Assembly (NCBI GenBank): GCA_905250125.1 | Contig: CAJNOL010000693.1 | Coordinates: 13,219-77,218, forward strand | Reading direction: 5' to 3' | Length of the DNA stretch: 64,000 nucleotides | DNA from: Rotaria sordida | Taxonomy: Eukaryota > Rotifera > Eurotatoria > Philodinida > Philodinidae | Part shown: positions 48,038-59,851 of the stretch, one piece after another | Numbering within the stretch: the first letter of the stretch is position 1 | Layout of the letters: each line of letters opens with the position of its first letter | The notes under the pieces: model-generated | Databases searched by the model: none | Seen by the model: only the letters and a program-made list of their open reading frames with translations | What the model was told of the DNA's origin: nothing | Position numbers and translations under genes: made by a program

Positions 48038-51000
48038 ATAAATGCATTCTACAAGTATAAATAATCTATGTTGTTTTGTGAACGTTTACTGTATGTTGTT
48101 AGAAAAAAGAAAAATAAACTCATTAGCCATTAATAAACCAAACTTTTATTTATATATTGATTTAAATGAAAGATTAAATCTATAAACTTACGACAAAACT
48201 TCACCAAGTGATAAATTGCTGTTGAGATCAATCTTAATTCATTACACAGTGGGCAACAATGTTTAACATTAGATGAAATAATGAAAGTGAACTTTTTTCG
48301 GGATTTGAAAAGTAACTTATATATTTTGATTAACGGCCAGTTTTTCAGTAGAAAAAACAAATTTTGTTCCAGCTGCTAAATTCTTTGGAAAAACTTAGTC
48401 GCAAATTCAGTGTCTTTAGAGAAAAAGATAATTTTTTTGTGAAAAATAAAAACATTTGAGTAATAAATCATAAATAGTCTGAAACTAGAACTTCTGTTCT
48501 ATCGATATATAAGAAAAGTTTTCGTTCTGAAAAAAATAATTATTCTTTTCATGCTAAATGTTTTCCGAAAAGACGTCTTTCTGTAAAATTGCCCGTCATT
48601 TTATTTCACTATTCCAATATGAACAAAACCTTCAAAGAATGTTCTTCGATATCTGAAACATACAATTAGTTAGCGCAAATGCTTCTGGACTGAGATAAAA
48701 GTGTTCTAAAAACCTTGACTTTTAAAGTTTTTTCGTGATTTCTTTGTCACTGAAATGCTTTGAGAGAAAAATAAAGATATATTTGGAATCAGAACAAAAA
48801 ACTATATCGAGTGAGGTCTTATGAAAATTAGAGAAAGTCTAAAAAGATTTACCGGCATAGATTTTTCTTCTTGGGGTATGGCTATTTTAGTGAACTTGTT
48901 AACAAAATATCGTGAGTCACCTTCAAGTTGCTTTCAAAATTAACTATGGAGTTTTAAACTTTGCACAAATAACATACTGAATGGAACTAGTTTATTGTGA
49001 AAGTGTTAGATTTTTTAGTATCGCCTTACTTTAGATACTAATATTCGAAATTCTATTATACAAAGAAGCAAATCTTGTTCTTATAGTTATGTCTCACGAC
49101 AGAAAATGCTAAAAAAGCATCGAATAATTTCACAATACATTCATCACCAGTTAGAACTCTAGTTGTGCAAAGCTTGAACGTGAAACTCAAAAATCGATTT
49201 TGAAACAATCTCAGGAAAATAAGAATCTAAGAAATTTAGTTGAGAAACTCACTAAAAAAATTCATAGCTTAAGAAGAAAGACCCATTGGTACGACTCTTT
49301 TCAGATTTTCTCTAGTTCCAATAGGATCTATCTAATGAGTTTAAGACTCTTCTTCGGAATGATTTATTACTTGCCAGCGTTTCTCATTAATGCAAATTAT
49401 GCTACTCTTTTGATTATACTAAATCTTTTTTCTTTTTTATAAAGCTTGAAATTGGACGATGAACATGTAGTCTACTTTAATATTTATAATATAATCTATG
49501 AATCACTGTCTAAGTTATAAATAACATCAGACATAAATACCTTTTCTGCAAAAATAATCTTAACTGAAAACATTCCATCCATTATCAATGGAAAGTAACA
49601 CATACAATAATGACTTTCTGTATGTTCTACAACAGCGCCTTAATGACGATTATGAATAAATACAGGATTGATTTATGATTGTCATCATTATATAGCTCGT
49701 AGGTGATTATAAATTTGGCTTTGAAAAAATAAACTGAAAATTAGATACTATTGATGTAATTAATGATAGATCATATAATAATGATAGGTTTAACAACAAA
49801 AAGAAACTCATTCACGCTCAATTTGACTAGTTCTTTCATTCGTCTTTTTGGTTACTAAAAACAATTGATGAATCGACGATTGCCTTTCAATTTACTAGAC
49901 AATCAAAACTATTATCAGATGACCAATGTACACAGAAATACATTCAATATAGTTGTATTAATAAACTAATTTTCAATTTGATATGTCGATTTTTAAAAAT
50001 GAAAGTCTTTACAAAATTTCGGCAATATATGTTTTTGACTAAGTATTAGTCTTAATAAAAAGAGAAGTCCAATATCTATTTAAATCTATAAAAATCTAGA
50101 AACTAACATCTATTTAAATTACAACAACATTATCATAGATCAATTTAATAGATTTAAAGAATATATCATTTTCTTTGGAAAATATGAATCGATGATGAAA
50201 AGCGATATGATATATACATGATTTGATGTTACAAAAGAATGTATATCAGCAAAAGATTTATTTGATGGGTTCCTATTGATCTTAAATATGAATGCCTGAA
50301 ATGACTTTGAAGATACATATCGATAATGAACGATTTGTATAAATGCGAATCAATTAACTGAGAATATCAAAGATTTACATTGCAGTAAAGATATCTAAAT
50401 CATGTGTTATCAATATTTAACACTCAAATCATTTCTCCAAATAGTTTCGATTGATAGACAGTGCAGAAAAAAAAAAGAAAAATAAATGATCATCATATTT
50501 TAGCAATTGTTTATTTTAGCTAATCTCAAAGTTCATTATAAATGAAAACAAAATATCAGAACATCTTGTAAATCTAATAAAATAAACATTAGAAAAAAAA
50601 ATTGAAAAATAAATAACTTTATATAATTTGTATTATTATAGAATAAATGAATAAAGGAAAATTTCCAATAACTGAAAAGCACAGCTAAATGTTATTATGC
50701 AACAGAATCGCAGTTCATTGATGATAATAATAAGAACAACATAACATTGTAACACAGTTGGAATTCTATCTGTTCAAGTATGACTTTATTGATTCAATGC
50801 TACTGTCTGGAAATGTAGACATCCACCTACGCTCTCACTGATGCTTCCACTTGTTGGAAAGATAAAAGAAAAGTCCTTGATGACATCCGGCTAACATCAG
50901 CAGGCGAAAAAGAAACAGATCGAATATCAATATCACAATCACAATCTATTTCATTGTACAAAAATCAATATTACATAATAAAATTAAATGAATCTATTCA

Positions 51001-51978
51001 GTCAACATACAATTCTAAACTTTCAATATAGAAATTTTCTGCTACAAGATCTTGTGTTTACTTCCTATTCTAACAAAAACATCATTGTTAACTACTAAAA
51101 GAATCCTTTAGTACATCGAAATATACTATTCTCTTTTTTTTCTCCTATTCTTGTCTGTGTTATTTTTATCGACTCGTCATTTATCTGGCCATGAGGCAAG
51201 CATATATAGCAACTGGTTTCCCAATCATCATCGATGGATATTAATACAACTAAGCAAGAAAAAGAAAAAAAAAACGAGAAAAAAATCGTCATCTTATTTT
51301 TAGGACTAGAAATACATATAGACATAGAATATCCTTCTTCTCGTTGTTGTCGTTTGCTTGTTATTCTCAATATGCATGTCGGAAAAGATCACATAGAATA
51401 TTACTGCTTTTTTTCTTTCTATATATCTTTTTGTACGTGATCTTTATGATAATCGAGCTTGTCTATCCTTTTTTTTCTTCTTGTGACGATATTAAGAACT
51501 AAAAAGAAAGAGAGAGAGAGAGGGAGAGAGAGAAAAAGAAAAAGAAAGAACTACAATTCCCAAAACAACATAACAGACTTCGTTCGACAACTTCGTGCTT
51601 GTGCTGCTGGTATCCAACAAGATAAGAAGAGAGAAAGATATCTTCAAAATAACAATTGGATGTAAGTGAAGGTCGATTTAATATTAAAACTAAAAATTCT
51701 TTTCTTATGAGGAAGATTTGTTTTTTTAAATAATACATCGATTAACTTTTATCTTTCGAAATTTTTTATATAAAAGCGATCTTTTTTATGCATGTGGATA
51801 TGTAATGATACTATAGCAGCTGCTATCGCTCAATCAATCAATCAATCATGTTCATTAGCTTTGTATCCTTCTTATTTTTTCTTTTTTTGGATTCTATTAC
51901 GTATCTGTTAAAACAATATTGTTTATACAATTTATATAGATATATCTTTACAAAAGCATAAAAAAAATAATAGAAAAG
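48038..51978. other. Intergenic spacer, about 3.9 kb
   Basis: No gene recognised on either strand. 48240-49450 has a less A/T-run-rich texture than its surroundings, like the old repeats in the long introns; an open frame at 49200-49442 there is not convincing. A GA-rich microsatellite lies at about 51503-51550. Confidence 0.4.
51503..51550 (+). repeat. (GA)n/(AAAG)n low-complexity tract
   Basis: AGAGAGAGAGAGGGAGAGAGAG followed by AAAAGAAAAAGAAAG. Length-variable sequence about 430 bp upstream of the next gene. Confidence 0.9.
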
Positions 51979-52646
51979 ATGCGTTCATCTTACGATTCAT
52001 ATAATTTATCATCAACATCCCTTCGTAATTCAAATTATACATCTCCGTCACATTCTTTGGATACTAGTTTAACTCCATTTTCTGGTAGTGACCGTGCAGA
52101 ATTTAAAGATCGTTATCAAAATAAAGTAAGTTTTGTTTTTTCCTTTTAAACAAAAAAAAAAAATTCTTATATTAATATTTACTATTCTAGTATGCATGGC
52201 TTGAAAAAAATCATGTCAATGAAGTAGGTTCACAATATAAATCATTAGGTAAACAAGTTGATCATAAACCATCAACATGGCGATGTGAGGATCAAGCCGA
52301 AGCTGGAAAGTAAGCTGAAATTTTGTTATTTCTTTCTTTTAAAAACAAAAATAATTTTCTATAATTTCTTGTAGAGAATTTTTACGTATTAATGATGAAT
52401 GTGCCGATAAAATTTATGATATTCGCGAACGAAGTGATATATCTCGTGAATCGCTTCTTAATTCGGATGGTGTTGCACAACGTTTTTATCAAATGGAAGC
52501 TGATGCAGTATGTTTTATTTTTTTATTTTTATCAAATAAAATTCTTTATTCTTTATATTTCTTAGTTAAAAAATCGTTATGAATTAAATAATATGAAACG
52601 TAAATTAGATGGTATCAAACAAATGCGTGCTCGTCTTTTCAAATAA
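51979..52646 (+). CDS. Unrecognised conserved-looking small protein, 159 aa
   Basis: Four exons (51979-52125, 52191-52309, 52375-52507, 52566-52646) join in frame. I do not recognise the family. The N-terminal 35 residues are Ser/Thr/Asn-rich and probably disordered. The rest is polar and predicted mainly helical (FKDRYQNKYAWLEKNH, REFLRINDECADKIYDI, LKNRYELNNMKRKLDGIK), with few Cys (two) and no membrane segment or signal peptide, suggesting a small cytosolic coiled-coil or helical-bundle protein. Clean GT..AG introns of 50-70 bp, consistent phases and no internal stop support a real gene. The ATG lies in an A-rich context (AGAAAAGATG). Confidence 0.75.
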
Positions 52647-53045
52647 AAATTCTTTTCAAACATTATCTATAAGAAAATAATTTACTTTTCAATTCATTTG
52701 TATCTATCGATTACTGGTGACATCAAACGATCGGAGATCGGATCATATAAAATTTCATTGCTTTTCGTCTAAATTCCTTTTCTTTCTTTTTTTTTTTTTT
52801 TCAAACCCTTTATACACATGAGTGCTCAACAATCATAACCAAACAAAATATCAGCAGCATTTGTTTGTGTGTATTTTGTTGAACCTTCTACTTTTTTTTC
52901 TTTTGTATACTGATTTTGAATGAACCAACAAAACACATAAGTTTAAATATGCATACATTCAAATAAATATGATAGGTCAACCCTTCTGATAAATACAAAC
53001 GCTATAGTTTATGATTAGATATTTGTTTTAAAAAAAAGTAAACGT

Positions 53046-53465
53046 TCATCGTGTTCGTGTTAAGAAAAATATACCATGCCCACCTGATATAACAGCATAA
53101 ATAATTAGACCAAAACCAATCAATAGTGTTCCACCAGCTATAGCTACTGGAACTGCAATTTGAACAGTAAGAGAAACACGATTTATAGTTGTTGTGGTTT
53201 TTACTGGTGGTGGTGGACGTGAATCTGTTGTATTTTCAGCAACTATTGATCCATCAGTTGCCGCCTTAACTAAAGACATGTAAACAATTATAAGATATTT
53301 TGAAATCTTTTTAGAAGAAAAACATTTAGATGTATATTTACATGCGATAGCTCTTTCAGAATCAAATACCATTTTTCTATCGTCTACATCATAAATTGGT
53401 CTTTCAATTGAATAATTGAAAAACAATATAACGATGAGAAAGATAGTAAATATCAGAAATTTCAT
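53046..53465 (-). CDS. Small secreted or type I membrane protein of unknown function
   Basis: Best read as two exons (53465-53342 and 53269-53046) giving 115 residues. The frame is also open through the intron (139 residues), but that read-through adds an atypical Lys/Ile-rich insert and the GTAAAT..TTTAG borders fit well. An N-terminal signal peptide (KFLIFTIFLIVILFF) is followed by a short acidic region, a Thr/Pro linker (DSRPPPPVKTTTT) and one transmembrane helix (VQIAVPVAIAGGTLLIGFGL), then a very short tail. I do not recognise the family. It looks like a small single-pass surface or vesicle protein. It is convergent with the 159-residue gene. Confidence 0.6.
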   Translation of the reverse strand: MKFLIFTIFLIVILFFNYSIERPIYDVDDRKMVFDSERAIACKYTSKCFSSKKISKYLIIVYMSLVKAATDGSIVAENTTDSRPPPPVKTTTTINRVSLTVQIAVPVAIAGGTLLIGFGLIIYAVISGGHGIFFLTRTR

Positions 53466-54036
53466 TGTGTTTTATTTCTATTTCTTTAAAATGTAATCTT
53501 TGAGATGATACATAAAGAATGTCTATAAAAATGCAAGAAAAAAAAGTAATAATTCAATTTAGAGTATAGATATTTCATATGTATTTATTTTCGATTCAAA
53601 TACTGCATGAATATCAGCTTAAAATTGTAACAGATTCGAAGTTGAATCTTGTGACCTGATCTTAAATTCAAAGTCCTGAATAGAATACCAAGTATTCAAT
53701 CAAATACTGGGCAGTAATATTTACAGTACAAGTGTATCTTTTGAATGAACAAGCTAATAACTAAGCACTCAACTGAGTGTCCATAACTAACTGGGATTTG
53801 AATCATTTAACACATCCTGTACATTGAATATTCGCGGTAGAATACTATACTATGGTACTCAACATTGATTATACACCAGATGCAAAAATATAAAGACATA
53901 TTACGATTAAAACTCTCGTATTTTATCCTTTTAAACAAGAATTTGCAAAGTGAAACTTCTTTTTCATATGTTCAAAAACATCTTGAGATATTAGAAAAAT
54001 AAGGTGATCGATTAGCTGTATGATTGTTTTTGAGCA

Positions 54037-54472
54037 CCGCAGTTAGAGATGTGTAGAATCGAGTCAAAGAATAAAACTTTATCGGAATCGGAACTACCAA
54101 AAAGAGAAGCTTGAGACGAGAAGTAGATCTACGAGAAAACAAACTGTCGGGACCGAAACTCAAGTTTATAGTATAGTATTCTATGGTTTTAAGAAAATTA
54201 TCTTATAAATAATATGAATACAGAACACAACTTAAAAGGAATGATCCAAAAAACTCTAGTTGTTGACTAAATAAATAGAAACAAAACGAGTATCAGAGAA
54301 TTATTTTAGATGTGATACGAATAAATTTCTAGAATAATTTTCTCTAGGCCAGGTTCAAGACTGCAGCACTCTTACCGGGACTATGACCAGAACAGATAGA
54401 TTAAAAAATTTATCGACACCTAACTGAGACCGGAACCAAAAACTTGATCCTACACATTTCTAACCACTGCGT
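54037..54472. repeat. MITE-like element, about 435 bp, with short terminal inverted repeats
   Basis: The left end CCGCAGTTAGAGATGTGTAG..ATCGAGTC is matched in reverse complement by the right end (CGCAGTGGTTAGAAATGTGTAG..ATCAAGT). Inner blocks rich in GACCGGAACC / TCGGAATCGGAAC are also partly complementary. No open frame of note. Confidence 0.6.
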
Positions 54473-55545
54473 GTTTGCCAAACAGTACTAAAACTATTCA
54501 CGCAGAAAAAAATTATTTGCTCTATTCCGAATGTTATCCTCCATATGTATATGATTCTCATATATCAGGAATCCCAATAATCAATCAAAGTTAGATACAT
54601 TTTTTGATTCTTACGTTTTGAAAGAATAAATAAAAAACTACTTTTTCTTGATCTTAACTATAGTTCCGAAACGAGATTGAAATTACAAGAAAATTAAGCT
54701 AATATCAATAGTTCATCATGAAGGAAAATTGGTTCAGACATTAAATTCATACTTGATAGTCAAATTCAATAATACAAATTATGGAATTGTTTTTTTTTTC
54801 TATAAAATCAAGATCATCAAGAATAAAATAAAGATTTCAAGTTTTTCCTTTAACCTTTCTATCAATAATGAAATTTGTAGATTTTTATTTTATTTCTGTA
54901 CAAACTTATTCGAAAAATGATCACAAATTTTCACATCCTTAATGAATTATTTCTTCACTTTAAATCGTCTTTATACTTTTTTCTTTTTTCTTTTTTTAGT
55001 AGGCCTTCTACTTATTTACAATAGATATCAGCAACAAAAAAAAAAAAGAAAAAAAACAGACAATAGATAAAAATGTTTAATTTTCCATCGGATGACATTT
55101 GGTTAGTCCACTTCATTGAATTTTATATGTTAGTAAAAAATTAAATCGATGCTTTTTTTTTTTTTCGTTGATCAATTCTATCAAACGATAACTTCTTCTT
55201 TTCAAATTTATAGCTTCACTATTTTTCAATTGATTATTCATCGAATGATGTCACTAGTAGCCTTTTAATGCATAGATGTTTAAAGACCTCTATAAATGAC
55301 AAATATGAAAAATAATTCATTATGGTCGATGATACCAAACACTTCATAAATAAAATCTGGATATTGAAATTGGATCAACTGGAATATCTTTTGTCAAATA
55401 GCTATCAATCTCGAAATTTATTGAAATCATTATTTATATTCTCTTATATCTATTTTGTCTTATTCAAATATTCATATTTCTTATTTAATATTAAATTAAA
55501 AAGAAATTATCTAAAATTTAATTATTTATTTAACAAGTTTTATTT

Positions 55546-55579
55546 TGTGTGTGTGTGTGTATGTGTGTGTGTGTGTGTA
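55546..55579 (+). repeat. (GT)n microsatellite
   Basis: About 17 GT units, interrupted once by AT at 55561, about 70 bp upstream of the next gene's ATG. Confidence 0.95.
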
Positions 55580-55649
55580 TAATTATCCATCTTTATTCCT
55601 AACATAAAAGAAAACATTAAAAACGTACTCTTTTGGATTTTCAAATAAA

Positions 55650-56748
55650 ATGGCAGCCGGTACACATATAGCTGCAACACAACAAGCAGCTGATGATCAA
55701 GCATCATCACTTTATTTTTCTGGTATATGTCAAACAATATCAGTTAAATGTCAACATCGAAATGAAAATGGTTTATTAACATGTTCAAGAAATCTTTATG
55801 TTTCTTGTAAGATTTTCTTTTTTTTTTTTATTTTTGATTATTTATTTCATTGAAATCTTAGGTCCACATTGTCATTTATTATTATGTATTGATCATATAC
55901 ATGAACATGAAAATTTACTACGATATGAAATTGAACAATTAATTAATGGTAAAATTCAAAAAAAAAAAAAAAACGAAAAATATAACATTCGTCATTTTAT
56001 ATTGTTGTTGTTGTTTTTTTTTTTGTCTATGTAAATAGAAACAAATATTGTTAAAGCAAATATTCGTGCATTATTAACAACATCTCAACAACAACCATCA
56101 TCAACAACGGCTCAAGTACTTGATGAAAAACAACGTACATTATGTGAATTATTAGAACGATGGGCAACTGTTGGTAAAATTTCAATGTCTCAAGCTGCAT
56201 TGATACAACATCAATGTGGTTATATTAGTCAAACAACACAACAACAAGCTACAGTTGCATCAACAGCTGCTGTTGCTGCTGCTGCACTTGCTGCTGGTGC
56301 AACAAATCATCATATAACAGGTACACATCATACTATAACTAATCAACAAAATGGTAGTAGTGGTACAAATAAACTTCCATCACATCATCAACCACATCAT
56401 ACACATAGTGGACATACAACACATCATCAAACAAATTCACATCATCATGAACGATCATCTCAACAACTTGCATCATCTGCAAATGTTGTTAAAAAACGAC
56501 GAAGTGGAAAAAATAAAATTGTTACTTTATTAATGAAAAATGCTGAAGGAGAATATGAATGTGTAAGAAATAATCATGTTTTTTTTTTGTTTTTGTTTTT
56601 GGTTAAATTCAAATAATATTTAAATAATTTATTTTAGCCTAATGTTCAATGTCGGAAATCTCTCAAATGTCAAGGTATAACTGCACACGTTAAAGCCTGT
56701 GCAGTTGATTGGCTAAAAGAAAATGGTCAATATCTTAATCTAAATTAA
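55650..56748 (+). CDS. Cys/His-rich (putative zinc-binding) protein with Ala and His tracts
   Basis: Four exons (55650-55806, 55862-55948, 56039-56562, 56638-56748) encode 292 residues in frame. The N-terminal part has a B-box-like pattern of possible zinc ligands (GICQ.., VKCQH, LLTCS, VSCPHCHLLLCIDHIHEHE), followed by a short helical segment. The middle (about 135-235) is low complexity: Gln/Thr, a run of Ala, then a Gly/Asn/His-rich stretch with over 20 His. Next come a basic KKRRSGKNK, a possible nuclear signal, and a C-terminal Cys4-type motif (CPNVQCRKSLKCQG..HVKAC). I cannot assign a family. A nuclear regulatory role is only a guess. Confidence 0.8.
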
Positions 56749-57098
56749 TCCTTGAATAACACAAAGAACAAAACAAAAGAAAATCAAACTTCTTTTCGTC
56801 TTTTTTTTTTTTTTTTTACATAGTTTGCTTTCTTCTCTACCAGATGTAATTGATTACTGTAGTTTTTTTTTCTATGTACATTTTGTGTGTGTCTATTGTT
56901 TAACTTGTATACATTGTTCTTAAATGCGTCTTCTAGTTCATTTCTTACAACACTGATATGTATTTCGAAAATAAAACAAAAAAAAAAAAACTAAAATGAA
57001 ACATTTAACGTCTCTTGAATTGATTAAAAATATTTGTTTGTATTTGTGTCTGTGCACTGTCTATACTGTGTCTCTCTCTCTCTCTTCTCACCTAACAG

Positions 57099-57133
<35 letters not shown>

Positions 57134-57283
57134 CCGAAATGAGAGAAAAAGAAAATCATTTGTGTGTTTATGTATTCTGTTGTATTAAAATTTTTTTAAC
57201 ACACCAGATGAACAATGAAAGAAATCTTTTTTTTTTTTTCTAGATTTTCTCTTCTTTTTTATTTATATATATAAAATTAAAAA
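56749..57283. other. Intergenic spacer with simple repeats and an acceptor-like site
   Basis: Contains a long T run (56803-56818), a TC run near 57071-57085 and (TA)n at 57104-57128. A T-tract ends in CTAG at 57243, about 40 bases before the UBAC1 ATG; it fits a 5'-UTR or trans-splice acceptor. Confidence 0.45.
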
Positions 57284-59851
57284 ATGCGAGGAGCGACTAG
57301 TACAATGTTTAATGATCATTTACATCATGTTACATTAAAAATTTGGTACAAAACAGGCTCAATATTTGAAGAAACATTTCCTTTAGAAAAAACAACATTT
57401 GCTGATGTGAAATATTCAGCTGTTAAACAATTTTTAACAAATAATAATAATAATAATAACAACAACAATAATAATAATAATAATAATAATAATAGTAATA
57501 GTAATTTATCGAATTATCGTCGATCATCATTCAATACGATTGCAACTAGTCGACATAATTCATCATTCGATGAAATTGATAATTATAATTTAATATCAAT
57601 TTCATCAAAACGAATGGTTGATGAAGAAAAAACTTTAGGACAACAAAAAGTTAAAGATGGAGGTTCGATTAAAAAAAAAACAAATGAATTAATTTCATCA
57701 AAGATTTTGTTTTAAATTTCTTCTAGATGAATATCTCTTAGCAATGAAACGTATAATACAAAATCCAAAATCTGATCAAGTATAAAAAGCTTGTTTATTT
57801 TTTTTTTTTTTGGCGGGACATATTTTAAAATTCACACACTTTTTTAATACTAAAAATCAATTTACACATTAATTTTGTTTGACTCAACACTAACAGTCAC
57901 AAAAACTAGATAGATATAAGAGTCAATGTTGAAAAAAAAAACTCACCTATCTTTTAATTATCCATCATTAACTAGAATTTGATATGGGATAGGATTAAGA
58001 ATATGCAGTTTCAATTTACTGACCATCGGCTTAATGTTGTTAGTGCGTTGTTGACACACTGGGATCAGTATTCACTGAAGCAATGGAATATACCGCTACT
58101 AAAAAGAGCAGCATATTTCAATAGAGTTTGTATCTCAATGTTGCAGTACACACGGATGTTAGCGTTTCATTTTACACTGATGCCAGTGTAATCAGTATCC
58201 CAGTGAACATTGTATTGTTGACTCATTATTAAGTATTTTAGTATTTACATCAACACTACATATTCCTAGATAGAATGCGATTTTTAATTTCTCATTTTCA
58301 AAATTTTATATAAAGTTATCAAAATTAATTAATTTTGTTGAAATATATACATTTTTTTTTTCAATTCTATAGACCTCAACACCTAGTACTATTGATGCAG
58401 CATTAATTGAAAATCGAACACAAGATCTGCCACAATCTTCACGTTTATTCAATCGAGATTATCGTTCTGCTGCTCGAACTGAAGTATATAGATTTTTTTT
58501 TTCTCTCATAAAATATGTAAAGAAATAATTCGTTATTTTATTTCTAGTTTCGTACTGATCTGAATCGTATTTTAATTACTTTGATTGAAACCTCACAAAA
58601 ATTACTTTGGTATCATCCTGATGCTGAAAATATCTTTAAACAAGCTGAAGGTAAAATAAATATTATTTTTTTTTCGTTTTCTTTTCATATTTTAGTTTTT
58701 TTTTGTTTTTATTAGAATTTCTTCTACGATCATCATCAGATGAATCAAATAATCCAACAACAATGTCAATTAATACTGATGATATAGAAACACGTCGTCA
58801 TCAAATAAATAAATTAATCGATATGGGTTTTACTGAACAACAAGCACGAATTGGACTTAAACGAACAAGGTTTATTTTTTAAATATCAAATAAAATTATT
58901 CATATCAATTATGTTTTATTATTTAGATATGATCTTCATGCTGCTATGGAATTACTTCTTACGCAACCGGATATTGGTGATGATGATGATGATGAAAATA
59001 ATCGTGAAAATAAATCCAATCGTGACAATAAGCCAGTGAGTTTTGAAAAAATATAAATTTTGGTTGATTTGTTTTTTTTTTGTTTTGTATAGGAAACTGT
59101 AAGAACATCATTATTTTCACGTAATGGTTCTTTTACGTCAGTTCGAAAATTTCGACAACAACGTTTTCAACCTAATACAAAAGTAAAAACAGTTCAATTG
59201 ATATAAAAAAAAAAACAAACAAAAAAAGATTAACTATTTTATAATTATTTTCATAGGCAATTCAATCATTAGAAGAAATTGGTTTTGCACATGATGATAT
59301 TATTACTGCATTAAGAATGTTTAATAACGATAAAAATTTAGCTGTGTGAAAAGAAAAATTTATTTATTATTTTTTAATTTTTTTTCTATTTAATTTATTT
59401 TATTTTTCAGTGTGAATATCTTCTTAGTGATAAACAACAACAACAAAATATGAATGATGCTGAAGCTGAACAAGGTCTTGATCCAAATTCAAGTATATTT
59501 CAATCAATTATGCAAAATCCAATTGTTCAAAAAACATTGAATAGTCCAAAAACATTTTTTAGTATATATATATATATCGATTTATTCGTGAATTAAAAAA
59601 AAAACGAAATAATTATTTATTTTTATATTTTAGTTATGTTACAAATAGCAGAAAATCCAACATCAATAACTAATTATTTGAATGATCCAGAAATTGGAAA
59701 TATGCTTTTACAAATAAGTCGTATTTATCATGCAGAAAAAGAAAATATGAATACATCAGTGAGTAATTCACATGATAGTGATCATCAAGAAGAACGTTTA
59801 TCGAGAACAGCTGGAGGTGTAAGTGGAGATTTTGATGATGACAGTGATTAA
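57284..59851 (+). CDS. UBAC1: Ubiquitin-associated domain-containing protein 1 (KPC2-like)
   Basis: Ten exons (57284-57662, 57727-57779, 58373-58483, 58548-58650, 58716-58869, 58927-59035, 59093-59182, 59257-59343, 59411-59561, 59634-59851) encode 484 residues in frame; I recall the human protein as about 405. The N-terminus resembles the ubiquitin-like region (VTLKIWYKTGSIFEETFPLE). Two UBA domains follow: about 243-284 (QINKLIDMGFTEQQARIGLK) and 334-370 (IQSLEEIGFAHDDIITAL). A STI1-like segment near the C-terminus (FQSIMQNPIVQKTL, MLQIAENPTSIT) precedes an acidic tail. In mammals UBAC1 is the accessory subunit of the KPC ubiquitin ligase and brings ubiquitylated p27 to the proteasome. Extra length comes partly from an 18-Asn run interrupting the ubiquitin-like region. 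Confidence 0.88.
57440..57493 (+). repeat. Coding AAT/AAC trinucleotide repeat (18 Asn) in UBAC1
   Basis: An in-frame run of AAT with four AAC interruptions in exon 1, followed by Asn-Ser alternation. It is likely length-polymorphic. Confidence 0.95.
57780..58372 (+). other. Longer intron 2 of UBAC1 with a small inverted repeat
   Basis: A 593-bp intron. CACTGGGATCAGTATTCACTG at about 58058-58077 is roughly matched in reverse complement by 58176-58207 (CAGTGTAATCAGTATCCCAGTG), and GTTGACTC-like ends lie further out, so a decayed MITE is plausible. Confidence 0.45.

Larger units (their letters stand above)
53466..55649. other. Intergenic spacer, about 2.2 kb
   Basis: Contains the inverted-repeat element at 54037-54472 and a (GT)n microsatellite at 55546-55579. 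No exon that I can fit. Confidence 0.45.

Noticed and set aside
49200-49442. 80-residue plus-strand frame with a coiled-coil-like start
   Set aside because: No splice context, no upstream exons and a generic Lys/Leu/Ser composition. It lies in repeat-like spacer.
51499-51738. Minus-strand frame ending in Ser/Leu repeats
   Set aside because: Product of the (GA)n tract read on the opposite strand.
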